Shown one piece after another: positions 46,940-58,127 of a DNA stretch of 64,000 bases (the stretch's first letter is position 1; the number at the start of each line of letters is the position of its first letter). The stretch is from Bidens hawaiensis. Its lineage: Eukaryota > Streptophyta > Magnoliopsida > Asterales > Asteraceae. Both the position numbers and the translations under genes were made by a program. The DNA lies in contig JAIQDT010010103.1 of assembly GCA_021521415.1 (NCBI GenBank), positions 1 to 64,000 on the forward strand. Reading direction: 5' to 3'. The notes under the pieces were generated by a model. The model was not told where the DNA came from and did no database searches. It saw only the letters and a list, made by a program, of their open reading frames with translations.

Positions 46940-49900
46940 TCAAGCTTCAGGACCACTTCCACTTGGACCAGCACCATCAGTAGAGCGTGGCGGTTCAAGG
47001 AAAGCTTTAAGGATAGCTAGCCCATCATCAGCAGCAGCAACTTCGTTCACCTTCTCCACCACCGGATGCGGGAAGGCGGCATACTGATTCACTGCTTGGT
47101 CATAAACAGCTTCAGTATCCACATCATACAAAGGGAAGTTGGAAGGCGGGATGCCTTTCTCAACGAACCCTAGACCAAGCAGGAAGCCGGCCTTTTCCCC
47201 ATCCTCATGAGAAGCGTTGAGGGCTGCGCTCATGACATCGTCGTATGATGTGTCCGTGAAGACTCGATGCACAACCTACAAAAAAAAATATACAAGTATC
47301 AAAACCTTTTCTATTTACAAAGAAAAGCGTGAAGATATAATGAAATTAAACATATCTGAGACAACGCTTCTCGAAGAAGCCATTCCTTGGCAACCAGAGC
47401 CTCCTGGAGGGCAGCTTGAGCTTGGTTACGGGCGCGTTCGGCTTCACTTTTGTTGAGGTTGGCAAGCAACACTTCTTTAGCCGCAGCCTCTTCAACGCCC
47501 TTTAGCTTCCGCTCAGTATGATCAAGCACCCCCCTCTGGTCCAAGATCTCTTGGAGCTTCTTGGCGTCTTCCATCGCCAAGGCATCATGAGCCTGTTGGA
47601 GCGCCTCTAGTTTGGCTTTAAGTTCCTCATTCTCGAGGCGTAGAGGCTCAGCAACAGCTTCAGCCTTGGTGGCCCTCTCGGTTGCGTTCCGTGCAGTTTC
47701 CTTAGCCAGCCGAAGCTGTTCGTTAACAGCTTGGGCAGCCTTGGAACGGGCCTCGAGCCGGGCCTGAACTTCAAACTCGAGGGCCTTGAAGGCCTTCTCC
47801 TTTTCCGCAGCCACTGCGGTAAGCCTCCTATTCTCCTCCCGGACAGCCCGCGCCTGAGCTACTTCTTGAATGCGAGCTGCTTTTAACTTGTCGTTTTCAC
47901 GACAAAGCAGCTCGACGCGCGGCTGCATCCGGGCCAGAAGAACCCGAAGCTCATTGGTTAGCCTACCCTCCTGGTAGCTAGCCATGGCTTCCCCCAACGC
48001 ACCACTAGGAGCTGCGTGACGAGCCCACTCCACGCACTCCACAGGTGTGCGAAGGGTTGTTCCTCGGCGGATGTTCCATCGTGGAACATACACTTCATTG
48101 GAATCCGACACTGCAAAAAACAAAAAGCAGTTAGGAAAAGATGATAAAAAAAAAGGCCAAAAGAACCCTACGCACCTGTAGGGTCGACAACAGGCCGATA
48201 GCCGCCAAACCCATCACCTGAACCCAAGGGAAATCCGTCCAAGAGGTCAGGCAGATGGGAAGGAGGCAGAGGTTGGCGAGAAGCCCCAAGCATACCTGAA
48301 GGATCGGTCGTCGTTGCCGATGACGGAGGAGGCATGGTGAAGGCCGCCGCGGTAGTAGAAACCAGCGGAGGTGAACTCACCGTAGGTGAACTCACAACCG
48401 TGGTCGCCGCTGCGGAGTCCGCAGAAAAAGTCACCGCCGGCTCAGTGAAAGATTCAGTAAATATGGCACTGACAGCCGGCGGTGATGTCATCACAGTTGG
48501 AACAGTTGGCTCAACGGGGTGAGCAACTGAACCAATGGAAGCAGGCGCAGCCGCCTGGGTCGTGGCCTCAGGTAGGCTGACCAAGCCTACCGTCATGGGT
48601 CCGGAGGTACTCCTCCCCGCTCCACCCTGGAATGCGGTAGCATCCACGCCTGCACAAAGGAGAAGTATTAATGATGGAAAGCTATGAAGTTAAAAATAAA
48701 GAAAGTTTGTACTTACGTGTTTTCTTGAGCCTAAAAGTGCGGACAGGCGGGGACGAACCCGATGGAGCCGGCCTCTTTACGCCGCTCACCGTCGTCATCC
48801 TGGGCTCTCCGGAGGTGACAGTCGTCGCAGCCTCCGGAGCAGTGGTCTTATCACCACCAGGGTTCCCCGCCACCTCCTCGCTCTCGGTCTCTGAATCAGA
48901 CCGAGGCACCGGATCGGCAGTGGAGGCCACCTTCGCCTTCCCCTTCCCGCCGGCAGCCTTCTTCTTCCGCACCAACTGAGGACCATCTGCGGATTCCTCA
49001 TCAGAACACAAGATTAGAGGAATTCCAGCAGAGGTTTCAGCATTGAGGGGTCGAGGGTTGAATAACGCCTTACCTGGCCGCCTGGCGCTCAGGATCTCGT
49101 GGCCTGGCGGGTAGACCTCCACGAACCGATCCGCCGTCTGTTCAAGGATGGGCAACTCGTTCTCATCTAGAGCACGAATACCCATCCGAGCGGGACTATC
49201 AGCCTCCCGCGGATACAAGAGCGACTGCAAGTCGTTCCCCTCTGAAATAAAAGAAAAACAGTTAGAAGACAAACCTATATAAACAACGAAGACAGAGCAT
49301 ACCGTAAGGGACAGAGTTCAAACCGTATTCAAGGACGATCGGGATCTTTTGCGCCTTCGCATCCTTCCACACCCGGCTCATCCCGAGCATCACCATCCCG
49401 GACTCCGCGAAGCGGTAAACCGGAGATTGGACTCGGGAAATCTTTGAGAACCATTCCGCCTCCTGGTAGTTGGAGGCGTGAAGGCTGGGGAGTGCTTGCC
49501 CATTCTTAAACTTCATGGCAAGGGGGATGGCGCGAGCGGAGATGTAAAAGAACTCCCGCTTCCATGAACGAAGACTGCGCTCGGTTGCGCAAATCTTCAA
49601 ACCCTTGATCCGGGTTATCAGAGTATACCACCCCTGGATGCACCTCCAAGAGTAGAAGGTCATCAGGCGGTCGACGAAGGGCTCAACGCCCAGAATCCGG
49701 CACACCCACTCGAAGTGGCGAATCTTTGCGATCGCCATCGGGTGTACCTCGGTCAGATGTACACCGTGCCTCTCCAGAACACGGTACACAAACTTCGTCA
49801 AGGGGAACCTAAGATTCCCATAGACAAAGAATGCGGCATATAACCCGATCTTGCCTCTGGGGGCATCATACACCGTCTGATGAGGTTCAGGAAACTCAGG

Positions 49901-50074
49901 CTCGAGAGACTCGAGCATGAACTTCCTGACGATGTACTGATATAGATCGACAGGCAGAGCACACTGGCACTCGCCAGCAGTACTCTTGTCATCCTTGTCG
50001 GACGTGGATGACGGGTTCTCGGCGTACACCCCAGCCTCCTGGGCTGTAGCCTCAAGATCGTAAGCAGAAGACAT
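46940..50074 (-). CDS. Five-exon antisense gene of the LTR element, 'putative gypsy type transposon' family
   Basis: Predicted exons on the minus strand: 50074-49303, 49241-48717, 48649-48176, 48110-47352 and 47275-46940. The first three junctions have GT...AG introns and keep the frame; the last junction is off by one base, so the model or the copy is imperfect there. Exon 1 (about residues 50-200) has LYAAFFVYGNLRFPLTKFVY, VHLTEVHPMAIAKIRHFEWV and FYSW, the conserved plant domain known as 'putative gypsy type transposon' (Transposase_28). Exon 2 is basic with KKKAAGGKGKAK; exon 3 is low-complexity S/T/P/A. Exon 4 is a long A/E/K/L-rich coiled coil (RLTNELRVLLARMQPRVELL onwards, about 200 residues). 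It has no enzyme motif. Its role in the element is unknown; a nucleic-acid or particle-associated structural role is only a guess. Confidence 0.7.
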
Positions 50075-50200
50075 CTTGCAGGTATGAAAAAGAGAACGAT
50101 TTCAAGAGAATGCTCGACTGAAAAGGTGAGTATTCGCCGGAAATCGTTTTGAAGATGAAGAGAAAAGTGAAAGTGTGGATTACAAAGGACCCTCTCCCCC

Positions 50201-50208
50201 TTTATATA
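50201..50208 (-). promoter_or_regulatory. TATA box of the antisense gene
   Basis: The minus strand reads TATATAAAG about 130 bp upstream of the ATG at 50074. This suggests that the antisense gene is an independent transcription unit and not read from the LTR. Confidence 0.55.
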
Positions 50209-50546
50209 CTAATCGCAATCAATGCGATGAATTTAATGCGGAAGAGAGAGAAATCGCAGGTGCAATGAAACTATGACACGTGGCAAAAAGCAAGCTGGCA
50301 ACAGCTGTTGAAAGGACGCGTGCCATTAATTTCGCGGCCACGCGCCCGAAAAATCGCGCCCACGCTCCTGAAAAAGCGTCTGGAATGACCATGTACTGTC
50401 ACGTCACCATAACTTCCTGCACGTCCTGACACAGTCAGAAGAAACCGTCGGACGACGTTTCAACAGTTTGGACTGTTCTTATCCTTTCACCAACTCTTCG
50501 AATTTCAAAAATTCAAAAAGATTCAAAAGTAAGCGGGAAAATACCC
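50209..50546. other. Upstream region of the antisense gene, no gene
   Basis: GC-richer than most of the window, with GACACGTGGC (50275-50284, a G-box core), GCGCCCACGC-type words and CACGTCA. These could be promoter elements for the minus-strand gene. Nothing coding is seen. Confidence 0.4.
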
Positions 50547-50840
50547 CTTACCTTGGCAAACAAGTAACTGTAAGACAGGTGCGGGTACAGTGTTAAGGCA
50601 AAACCCTTCACATACTTAGCACCTGCAGGGAATTGAAGCCAAGAATACCTAGGCGACCAAGTAACTATAAGACGGGTGCGGGTACAGTGTCAAGGCAAAA
50701 CCCTTCACATACTTAGCACCCGCAGGGAATTGACGCCAGGAATACCTTGGAAGTAAAGTAACCGTAAGACGAGTGCGGATACAGTGTCAAGGCAAAACCC
50801 TTCACATACCTAGCGCTCCGCAGGGAATTGAAACCAAGAA
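50547..50840. repeat. Three-unit tandem repeat, 97-bp period
   Basis: The word CAAGTAACTGTAAGAC starts a unit at 50561, with counterparts at 50658 and 50755. Each is followed by GTGCGG.TACAGTGT.AAGG, CAAAACCCTTCACATAC and GCAGGGAATTGA. It lies between the antisense gene and the 3' LTR. Confidence 0.9.
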
Positions 50841-51224
50841 GGATCTTCTGGGCAATGCTTGCGGAAACGGGAATAACATCCCCGCATAGCGGGAACGTCG
50901 AGAACTACATTGAAGCTCCAAGATGGAATTGGTGGTTTTAACACAATTGATCACTATGTTCAAAACTACCAAAACCTCATGGAGAATCCACACAAGTGGG
51001 ACTCAACGCTCCTGACTTGCGAGGAGGTTACAGACCTACCCGCATCATACCCAAAGATCAAGCAGGAAAGTCGGGAATTTCTGCAAGTGACATAAGGACT
51101 TCCGCGGGAAGAATCCCCATGGAAAACCTTAAAACTAAACCCTTTTCAAAACCCTTTGCTTAAGTTCAAAAGTTCACCTCATTTTATTAAACATTCATGA
51201 GAAGAACATTGGACTGGGGGGACT
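50841..51224. other. 3' end of the element's interior, with polypurine tract
   Basis: No domain is seen. A degenerate continuation of the 97-bp repeat family is possible at its left. GGACTGGGGGGACT directly before TG at 51225 is the likely polypurine tract for plus-strand priming. Confidence 0.5.
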
Positions 51225-52197
51225 TGAAGAGGTAGGTCCCAGCAGAGCCTAGTTGGACCCGCAGGACTCACCTTGAAGAGAGACGTCTGCGCAGAAACCA
51301 ACTGGATCCGTAGGACCCACCATGCTCAGAGACGTGACGTCCTTACGCGCAGTACGCAAGCTGTTCCCGCAGGAAATGCCTCCCAATGGTGAAGTACTCC
51401 GCCTGTTCCCGCAGCTGCGGATACAAGCCATCAGGGAAGGCCACCCGCGCAGCAAGGCTACACGCACAAGGCACTTAGCTCTCAATAATTCAGTTGTCAC
51501 CTGAAGGAATGAGCAAAGCCGGGAACAATCCCGCACAAAGGTGGGAGGGGGAATACTCCCGCCCAAATGAGCCAGTCCGTACGATACTGGATCTTTTGTA
51601 CTGTACCTGACGAGGTATGGGCAAAAGATCTAACCAGAGATACGACAGCTCATTGACAATAGTATGGCGAGCAGCATGCTCTTGTACTGTATGTCACTAT
51701 TAGCCGCTGCCTACCCACCAACTCCTGTCATACCACGTGCATAGCCGGCAGTTGGTGGAAAAGGAATAGTACACAGCAGGCCTGGTCACTGTCAGCCGCT
51801 GCCTACCCACCAACTACCAGCATGGCACGTGCGTAGGCCACAGTTGGTAGAACAGGAATACTATTCAGCCGGCTATACCCTCTTGGAAACCTACCTTCGG
51901 CTATAAATACCCCAAATGGTATGATCATCTAATCTTATCTTGTATCTTACATCTTATACCTGATATCTGCTCTAGCAATCTCTTAATATATACTTATATT
52001 CAAGAGCAATCTAGTCTGATTCTCACGCCGGAGGGTGGTCACAAGGAGGAACCCCCCCTTCTCAGTGACGAGCTCATGGTGTCTGTTTTGCAGGTTATCA
52101 GAAGAACCATATTTGCCGGATCTAACCCCTCGTGGGAAACACCTATTCAACCCCCAGATTATCCGTAATCTGCCCGGGGTAGATTAGTGTTTCTTCA
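51225..52197 (+). repeat. 3' LTR of the 9-kb element
   Basis: Almost identical to 43144-44117. It is followed by the duplication CAAAC. The TATA box copy lies at 51902-51909. Confidence 0.9.
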
Positions 52198-52202
52198 CAA
52201 AC

Positions 52203-52671
52203 CATTCAAATTGCGCGTCTCTTTCAACGACTACATACCCCGTCGATTTCTTGCCACCCATCATGTTTATATATTATCATCTGGTGTTCTTTGATGACTT
52301 GATGATTATGTGGCGTTTGATGGCGTTGTCTTTTATGGATGAAAGACGTGCAATTTTGTGTATGATTCGTGCATTTTCAATTATGGTCTAAACTATCTGA
52401 ATATTTTCTTTGTGAAAATTAATGATGGACACGCAAACATACATGATGAGTGATGACTCAATAGGTTGTATGTGGCAACTTTTTGAAGAGTTGTATCGTA
52501 GTCACGCTTATATCAAATTAACAAGTGGTGTGTAGATAATTCTACATAATAAATTCAGTCTTTAAAATAGGAATGGCTTATAGTTTTATCTTTACTTCAG
52601 ATAAAGAAACAATGATGATTTAGTTTTTCACTTTTTTTTGAACGGCATCTATCTTTTTACTTGACAATTGG
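52203..52671. other. Anonymous flank
   Basis: I see no gene or repeat boundary in this flank of the 9-kb insertion. Confidence 0.4.
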
Positions 52672-52679
52672 ATTAAGTA

Positions 52680-52861
52680 TAGGGATGAGATTGGTACCGT
52701 ACCAGTACTGACCGGTCCCGGTCCCTAAAATCGCAAATTTTTGGTAACGGTACCAAAGATAAAAAATTCGAGAAGTACTGGTATCGGTCCCGGTCTGGAT
52801 ACTGAAACTCAAAACTTTGACACCAATTTGGTACTACCAGTACCGAATTTGCTCATCACTA
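52680..52861. mobile_element. 182-bp hAT-type MITE with 8-bp duplication
   Basis: The ends TAGGGATGAG and CTCATCACTA are inverted repeats. The perfect 8-bp duplication ATTAAGTA lies at 52672-52679 and 52862-52869. It is rich in GGTACC/GGTCCCGG words, as is the related copy at 17586. Confidence 0.9.
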
Positions 52862-53149
52862 ATTAAGTATATTATATATTTAATCCAATTTACGGTTTTG
52901 ATCTATTTCATATATTTTGCATTTATTTTTCTGAGTTATTGTAATAATTAAATTTATTTATATGTCTTTTCCTAAATAAAAGTTCAGATTATATATCACA
53001 TAGAGTTAATGTCATGTATAATTAAATGTAATTGTTTTGATTTAAATAAATTTTGAATAAACTTTTACTTACATCCCGGGATCCCGTCTTATGTTTTGGT
53101 TACATCATTTATGTTTTGGTCATATAAAATCTTAACGATCTTATTTATA

Positions 53150-53307
53150 CGTGCATTCCAAATGCATTGTTTCATCTTTCAGTTATAAGAGCCCCCTTGC
53201 ATCACAGTTTTTTTCAGTTGCTATATGAATGTTATTACTATGCCAATGAACTGAATCGAGTCAATACCAACCGAACTCCCGCCGCAACGCGCGGGTAATT
53301 CTGCTAG
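53150..53307 (+). mobile_element. Helitron 3' terminus
   Basis: The hairpin CCCGCCGCAACGCGCGGG is followed by TAATTCTGCTAG ending at 53307, then T. This is the canonical Helitron 3' end. The matching 5' TC start is not fixed; it may lie anywhere between 52870 and 53150, and that stretch shows nothing else. Confidence 0.65.
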
Positions 53308-53308
53308 T

Positions 53309-53689
53309 TATAATCATTTATGTAATATTATATCAAAATATTAATTATACCTTATCATACATGATTAACTAATAAGGGTTAGTGTACATAAAGAGATATA
53401 AAAATTAATATAATAACCTAATTAAAAATACACACAAAATTTTGTGTCTCTTCTCTCTCAAATGGGTTCCTTTCAAAAATCTTAACACCATTCTTAACTA
53501 TATGTCCTAAAGGGGAATTCGATCAAGTTGACAAACATGTCGACTACATCGGTTACTGCTCTCTCTGTTGTAACGTGCTCATAGGTTTATTATTATTATT
53601 ATTATTATTATTCATGTTTTCTATTATATGAAGATTTGATCAACAATTTTTCCATGGAAACTATATCCGTGATCATCAGTGGCTCATCA
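53309..53689. other. Anonymous sequence with (TTA)n microsatellite
   Basis: No gene is seen. A TTA/ATT run of about nine units lies at 53587-53612. Confidence 0.5.
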
Positions 53690-54380
53690 ATTAAGGATTT
53701 ACATGCCTCGAGGGGAGTTAGGAAAGCATAACCCTTCTCTCCTTTCTTTTCTATTACTGCGATGAAATCTCTCCATACTATTCACAAAAAGGCATGTGAC
53801 TTGGGTAGTCTACATGGCATCTCCACACCCCCTATAGACAATGCAATTTTTGTGGGAGAATTGATAACGTTGGATTCTCAAAACCTTGATAGGATCATGA
53901 AATGCTTTTACTTAGCTAATACAACAAAATAAGACTATATCGTATGGTGGTGTAATAATTTATTCTCTCTAGTGTGGCAAGTGTTCTATAATGTCAAATT
54001 AGCACATTCCAATTCTAGTTCTCGGGCCGAACTCCCCAGTCGAGCGAACATGAATTTTGAAAGGTGTTTGTCACCAGTTATTGATAGAATCTGGTCCAAA
54101 TCTTTTGTTTGGGAAGCAATTTCATATCTTAGGTGGCAAACTCATCCTACTGAAAGCAGTTCTTGATAGTCACCAATCTATTATTTCTCTCTGAAAAGCT
54201 CCTAAGTAGGTTCAATGATCTTTAATGAATAAGCAAGAACTTTACGTGAGGGGTTCTGGATGGTATTGGGTTGGGTCGTCTCAAAGCATCCAATCTCGCT
54301 TTACTCCCTAGATGATGGTTGCTTTTAAAAAGCTAGGACTACTCAACTCTATAGGCAAGGGTTATCAAGGAAGTGCATAT
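53690..54380 (+). pseudogene. Decayed LINE reverse transcriptase
   Basis: Collinear with plant LINE reverse transcriptases over several frames. A decayed PLSPFLF-like block lies near 53740. IHKACDLGSLHGIS follows near 53790, then FVGELITLDSQNLDRIMKCF near 53850, where LINE proteins have the strand after the catalytic box. GANMNFERCLSPVIDRI (54045 onwards) matches the IGANM...W..V...F..KLS.WKA region, and LDGIGLGRLKASNLALL near 54250 matches the GLGVGSLKASNLALLGKW motif. Frameshifts and stops (for example the end of the frame at 54166) show it is dead. Only the middle of the polyprotein remains. Confidence 0.75.
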
Positions 54381-55151
54381 AAATAACAAGTCATGGTCAA
54401 CTTTATTGTAAGATGTACGTGGTATGGTAGATGTGTGGGAAGCTATTGCAAGGGTCGGGGAAGAATTGTGATCAAGATAAACATAGATATTGACTCAATG
54501 GTCGCTAATTTTATATTATATCGAGTATCTAGCATTTAATTAGCAGTTCATAGTTAAAATGATCATTAAAAATACTTTTAGGACTTTATAAAACCAACTT
54601 ATGAATTTACATAAATGGCTTTGTGGCTATGCATTTATAAAAAAAAATTAACGAGGTATAAAATAAGTAATATAATCAAGGTCGATAAAAATATAAACGA
54701 ATAAAATTTTCTACATTTTTATGGTATTTATTGTGTAAATAATAACAATAAATTATAATTTTTTTTATAACGTCGATTTTCTTTTTTGTGTTTAGGTCAC
54801 CGGACTCGCTAATTTGAGAGCTTTGTTGTCCCACTCTGGCCAGATTATGTTGTCTTAATTGGGCTCATGTTAGCTTTAGAGATTGGCTTGGGCGTTCTTC
54901 TAAGAAACCATACAGTCGGCTGCCACTTGACAGTCGTTGTGCTGCATAAGAGCATAACTCTCTGGCGTAACACACAGTGGGACGAAAACCCAAGTGAGCT
55001 CGGGATTTGAACTGACAACCTCACAAGACATAGCTTAAATCATTCGTTGCCATAATCTATCGAAAGTGATACAAGTAAGGATCAAACTTAGGTCTCTACT
55101 GAAAAACTCAAGTCTTTCTATCACTAAACTACAAGTAGTGGATTAACAATA

Positions 55152-55182
<31 letters not shown>

Positions 55183-55407
55183 GAGTCACCAAAAGACACA
55201 ACAAAAAGATATATTAAAATAATCAACATTTTGAGCGGGCCCTTTTTTCTATGTACAATGCATTTCACTCGAAAGGAAAAACTTGAACATCTCAGACCTC
55301 TAAAATGTACAAGATTGAAGTTGTAGGTCCAAATTTCCTACATATACCAACAACTTACAACTTAGTACCACCTAAACGCGAGATCGGATGCATTCTAAGA
55401 AAATTCT
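54381..55407. other. Anonymous sequence downstream of MYB copy 2
   Basis: No gene is supported. An (AAT)n run lies at 55147-55182. The stretch 54960-55130 has direct GATTTGAAC/GGATCAAAC-type words reminiscent of a tRNA-derived repeat, but A and B boxes could not be placed. Confidence 0.4.
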
Positions 55408-56473
55408 CTAGTAGCCAAACTCATGATCATATAAGGTGTAGTAACCGACTGGATCGTGTAATGAATCTTGAAAACCCGAACCAGAAAACGGGTCTTGATG
55501 ATTGTTTCCATGCTCCAAGTTCTCGATTGGGCAAAGTTGTTTCCAAAACAATTGAAGATCTTCAACGGTTCCTGGGGATCCTATATCATAGTAGTTATTT
55601 TTGATGTTAAATTCTTGCTCTATGGAAGAAGTAGTACTAGCAGAGGAAGAGCTATCATCTTCAAAAGTCACTGACGATTGAGTCACAATAACATCGGTTA
55701 CATGATTAACATGATGTCGTGTATTATCGATATCATTGGAATATTCTAACGTTGATGATATGTTTGAATTATTTGGGCTGTCAATCTCATGCATCATGTT
55801 GTGTGTCCCACGTTTCTTGAGATGAGTATGCCAGTAATTCTTGATTTCGTTATCAGTCCGACCAGGAAGTCTTGTTGCAATTGCGGACCACCTGTGAATA
55901 AATTAAAGAAACGAGCGCATAAATTAGTATTTAATTACACCTAATCTACTATATATCATTCTCAAGAGAATCTAAATAAATTCCTTGGAATTAAACTAAT
56001 AAACGTGGGTTAGACAGGCTTGTCGGCAAGTGATTAAGACAACACATGTTACATTTTATCCCACTAATCATGTACACACTAAACAACTTTTCTTAACCAT
56101 CGGTTACGTCTGAAATGTCTTTTGTTTACACTTTAATGTGTAATAATTGAGTTATTGAAACATACGTAAACTCAGTCGATAAATTATTAATGAAATTAGG
56201 GACTCGATAAATGAGTATGTGAAGATGGATAAATTTTAGCTGCTATATATATTTACGTACTTGATAGATATACCAGAGGAAAGTTGGTTTGCCAATGGAT
56301 ATTGAAATAATCAATTAAACCATTGATTATTATCTATGCATACCTATTGCCAAGAAGTGAGTGAGAATGTAGTATGATTTCTTCCTCTTCCTTGGAGAAG
56401 TTCCCTCTCTTTATGTTAGGCTTTAGATAATTCATCCACCGAAGTCTACAACTCTTCCCGCTTCTCGATAACC
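55408..56473 (-). CDS. R2R3-MYB gene copy 2, exons 2 and 3 intact, exon 1 not found
   Basis: On the minus strand exon 2 is 56473-56344 (130 nt) and exon 3 is 55891-55408 (484 nt, stop TAG), with proper AG and GT borders. Together they encode about 204 aa without a stop: [58 protein letters not shown] and HTHLKKR, thus the end of R2 and all of R3. The C-terminus has [20 protein letters not shown], clearly related to the MYB at 30578. Exon 2 has the same length as in that gene. I searched upstream to about 58130 by eye and saw no exon 1; a hAT element lies at 56809-57644. It is either a truncated pseudogene or has exon 1 farther away. Half of the R2 helices would be missing, so DNA binding would be doubtful. 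Confidence 0.75.
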
Positions 56474-56800
56474 CTGATTAAAGACAACAAATTAAGAAAC
56501 TATAAGAAATCATGCTATTTCAATATCACATAATCATAGATCCGAAGTTGGGTTTCAATGTTTCCCTAGTAGTCTTCCAAGATTGACTACTTCAGTCCTA
56601 ACAAAAAGTTTTGTCCGCATGCGCAGCAGGTCACGGATTGATAATGTTGGGTTTCAACTTTCAATGTTTACCTGGTAGTCTTTCAAGATTGACTACTTCA
56701 GTCCTTCTACATCAACCGCACTAATTTTCTCTTCACTCTCGATCTATAGACCTTTGATAATTTTGGTCATTCATCTTTCATCTCTACTGAACTGTTTATT
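56474..56800. repeat. Duplicated block upstream of MYB exon 2
   Basis: GTTGGGTTTCAA...TGTTT.CCT.GTAGTCTT.CAAGATTGACTACTTCAGTCCT occurs at about 56547-56600 and again at about 56646-56705. No MYB exon 1 motif is found on the minus strand. Confidence 0.7.
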
Positions 56801-56808
56801 ATTGATTG

Positions 56809-57644
56809 CTAGGCGGACTTAGCTGCCTCTTAATTTTTTGTCGGTAGTACAAATTTTTTTTGTTTAGTCCGTTTTCGTATTTGTCTACCCCTGAAAAAAT
56901 ATAGCACGTTACCCTTATTTGTTTAAAGCGCAACCAAATTAAAAGCTAAAACCAATTAAAGCCCAATTAAGGTTTAAAGCACAATCAAATTAAAGCTCAA
57001 ACAAAATAAAACCACTGTTTGTTGTTCCCTTATGCCTGAACACTTGGACCAGCCTGAACATCAACATTCGACGAAACAAACTTTCACTTTGCCATTGTCT
57101 AGCCCATGCTGCCCCGTCCCCCTGTTGCCCTCCTCCGGTCACGGGACCTCCACGCTACAACGGCCGGTGTTCCGTCAGTCTCTCGTCCACGGTTTGACTT
57201 CTACTTGTTCAGTTTAAGTATTCTTCTACTTTTATCTAAAATTGTAATTGTTAATTTGTTTGTATAAATTGTTAATTTGGATTTTTTTATGCCAATCAAA
57301 TATTTGAATGATTGATTATGGTTTATTCGATATTTGGACAATGTAAATTGGAAATTTGGAATTGATTAAGCATTTATAGGGTTTAAATTTTGTTTTTTTT
57401 TTTTAAATTAAGGAACTTGGAAGATAAAAAGACGAAGTCTTATTAGCAATATTTTAAAACGAAAATTCCAATAAAATGATTATATCGGTCCAACAGGTTA
57501 AAAAATCATTATATGAAATAAGGTAAAAAAATATTCAGTTGTTGTACTAAATATGGTAAAAAAAGTATTTATATTGTATAAAATACGGAAGAAAATTTTT
57601 TTTTGAAACGTTACCCCTGAGATTTCCGTCTAGTTCTGTCATTT
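56809..57644. mobile_element. Non-autonomous hAT element near the MYB copy
   Basis: The perfect 8-bp duplication ATTGATTG lies at 56801-56808 and 57645-57652. Subterminal blocks match the hAT at 35197: TTTTTTGTCGGTAGTACAAA, then TTTTCGTATTTGTCTACCCC on the left and TTACCCCTGAGATTTCCGTC on the right. The terminal repeats are diverged. It carries no transposase; the 61-codon frame at 57032 is unassigned. Confidence 0.8.
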
Positions 57645-57652
57645 ATTGATTG

Positions 57653-58127
57653 AACTTCTTCGAGGGTTCAGATGCCCAAAGAGCATACTAAACAATGGGC
57701 TGTTGTATATAATTTTTTTTTCTTAAGAAAAAATGAAGATAATTGTGATAACTAATAAACAAAACAAAGCTAATTTTAACAAGCTGATAATTGTTTACGA
57801 GACATAATTTTGGAAAATATACACAACGTTATCTATCATAGTAATTATTAATTAGCTATCTAGCAATCGAGCAGCAGTAGAAAGCATCATATTCTAACAA
57901 TTTTAAACTTGAATTAAAATATAATGCTAGTCATTTAAGTTGAAAAATAAACAAAACATATACTTTTGATAGGTCAAAGGCTATGGATCAGTGAGCACCT
58001 CTCACTGATTCGATGTGGTACCCTTCTCATTTAAATAAGGACAGTGAACAACACTCCCTCATATCTCATTTCACTAGTGCCGTGAAACCATTAATGGTGA
58101 TCACGTACATCAGTGACCAATCATATA
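57653..58127. other. Anonymous AT-rich sequence
   Basis: No gene, MYB exon or terminal repeat was recognised. Confidence 0.4.

Larger units (their letters stand above)
43144..52197 (+). mobile_element. Young 9-kb LTR element with gag, no pol, and an antisense gene
   Basis: The LTRs 43144-44117 and 51225-52197 begin TGAAGAGG and end TTCTTCA. By eye they differ at about 13 positions plus one base of length. The 5-bp duplication CAAAC (43139-43143, 52198-52202) is perfect. Order: LTR, primer-binding-site-like TTGGCGTCATCCGTGC, broken gag (+), non-coding tandem repeats, five-exon gene on the minus strand, 97-bp tandem repeats, purine stretch GGACTGGGGGGA, LTR. No protease, reverse transcriptase or integrase is visible. 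The layout resembles non-autonomous Tat/Ogre-lineage gypsy elements, some of which carry an extra antisense frame. Confidence 0.85.

Noticed and set aside
54960..55140. Possible tRNA gene or SINE from GGATTTGAACTGACAACC
   Set aside because: No cloverleaf and no properly spaced A and B boxes could be placed.
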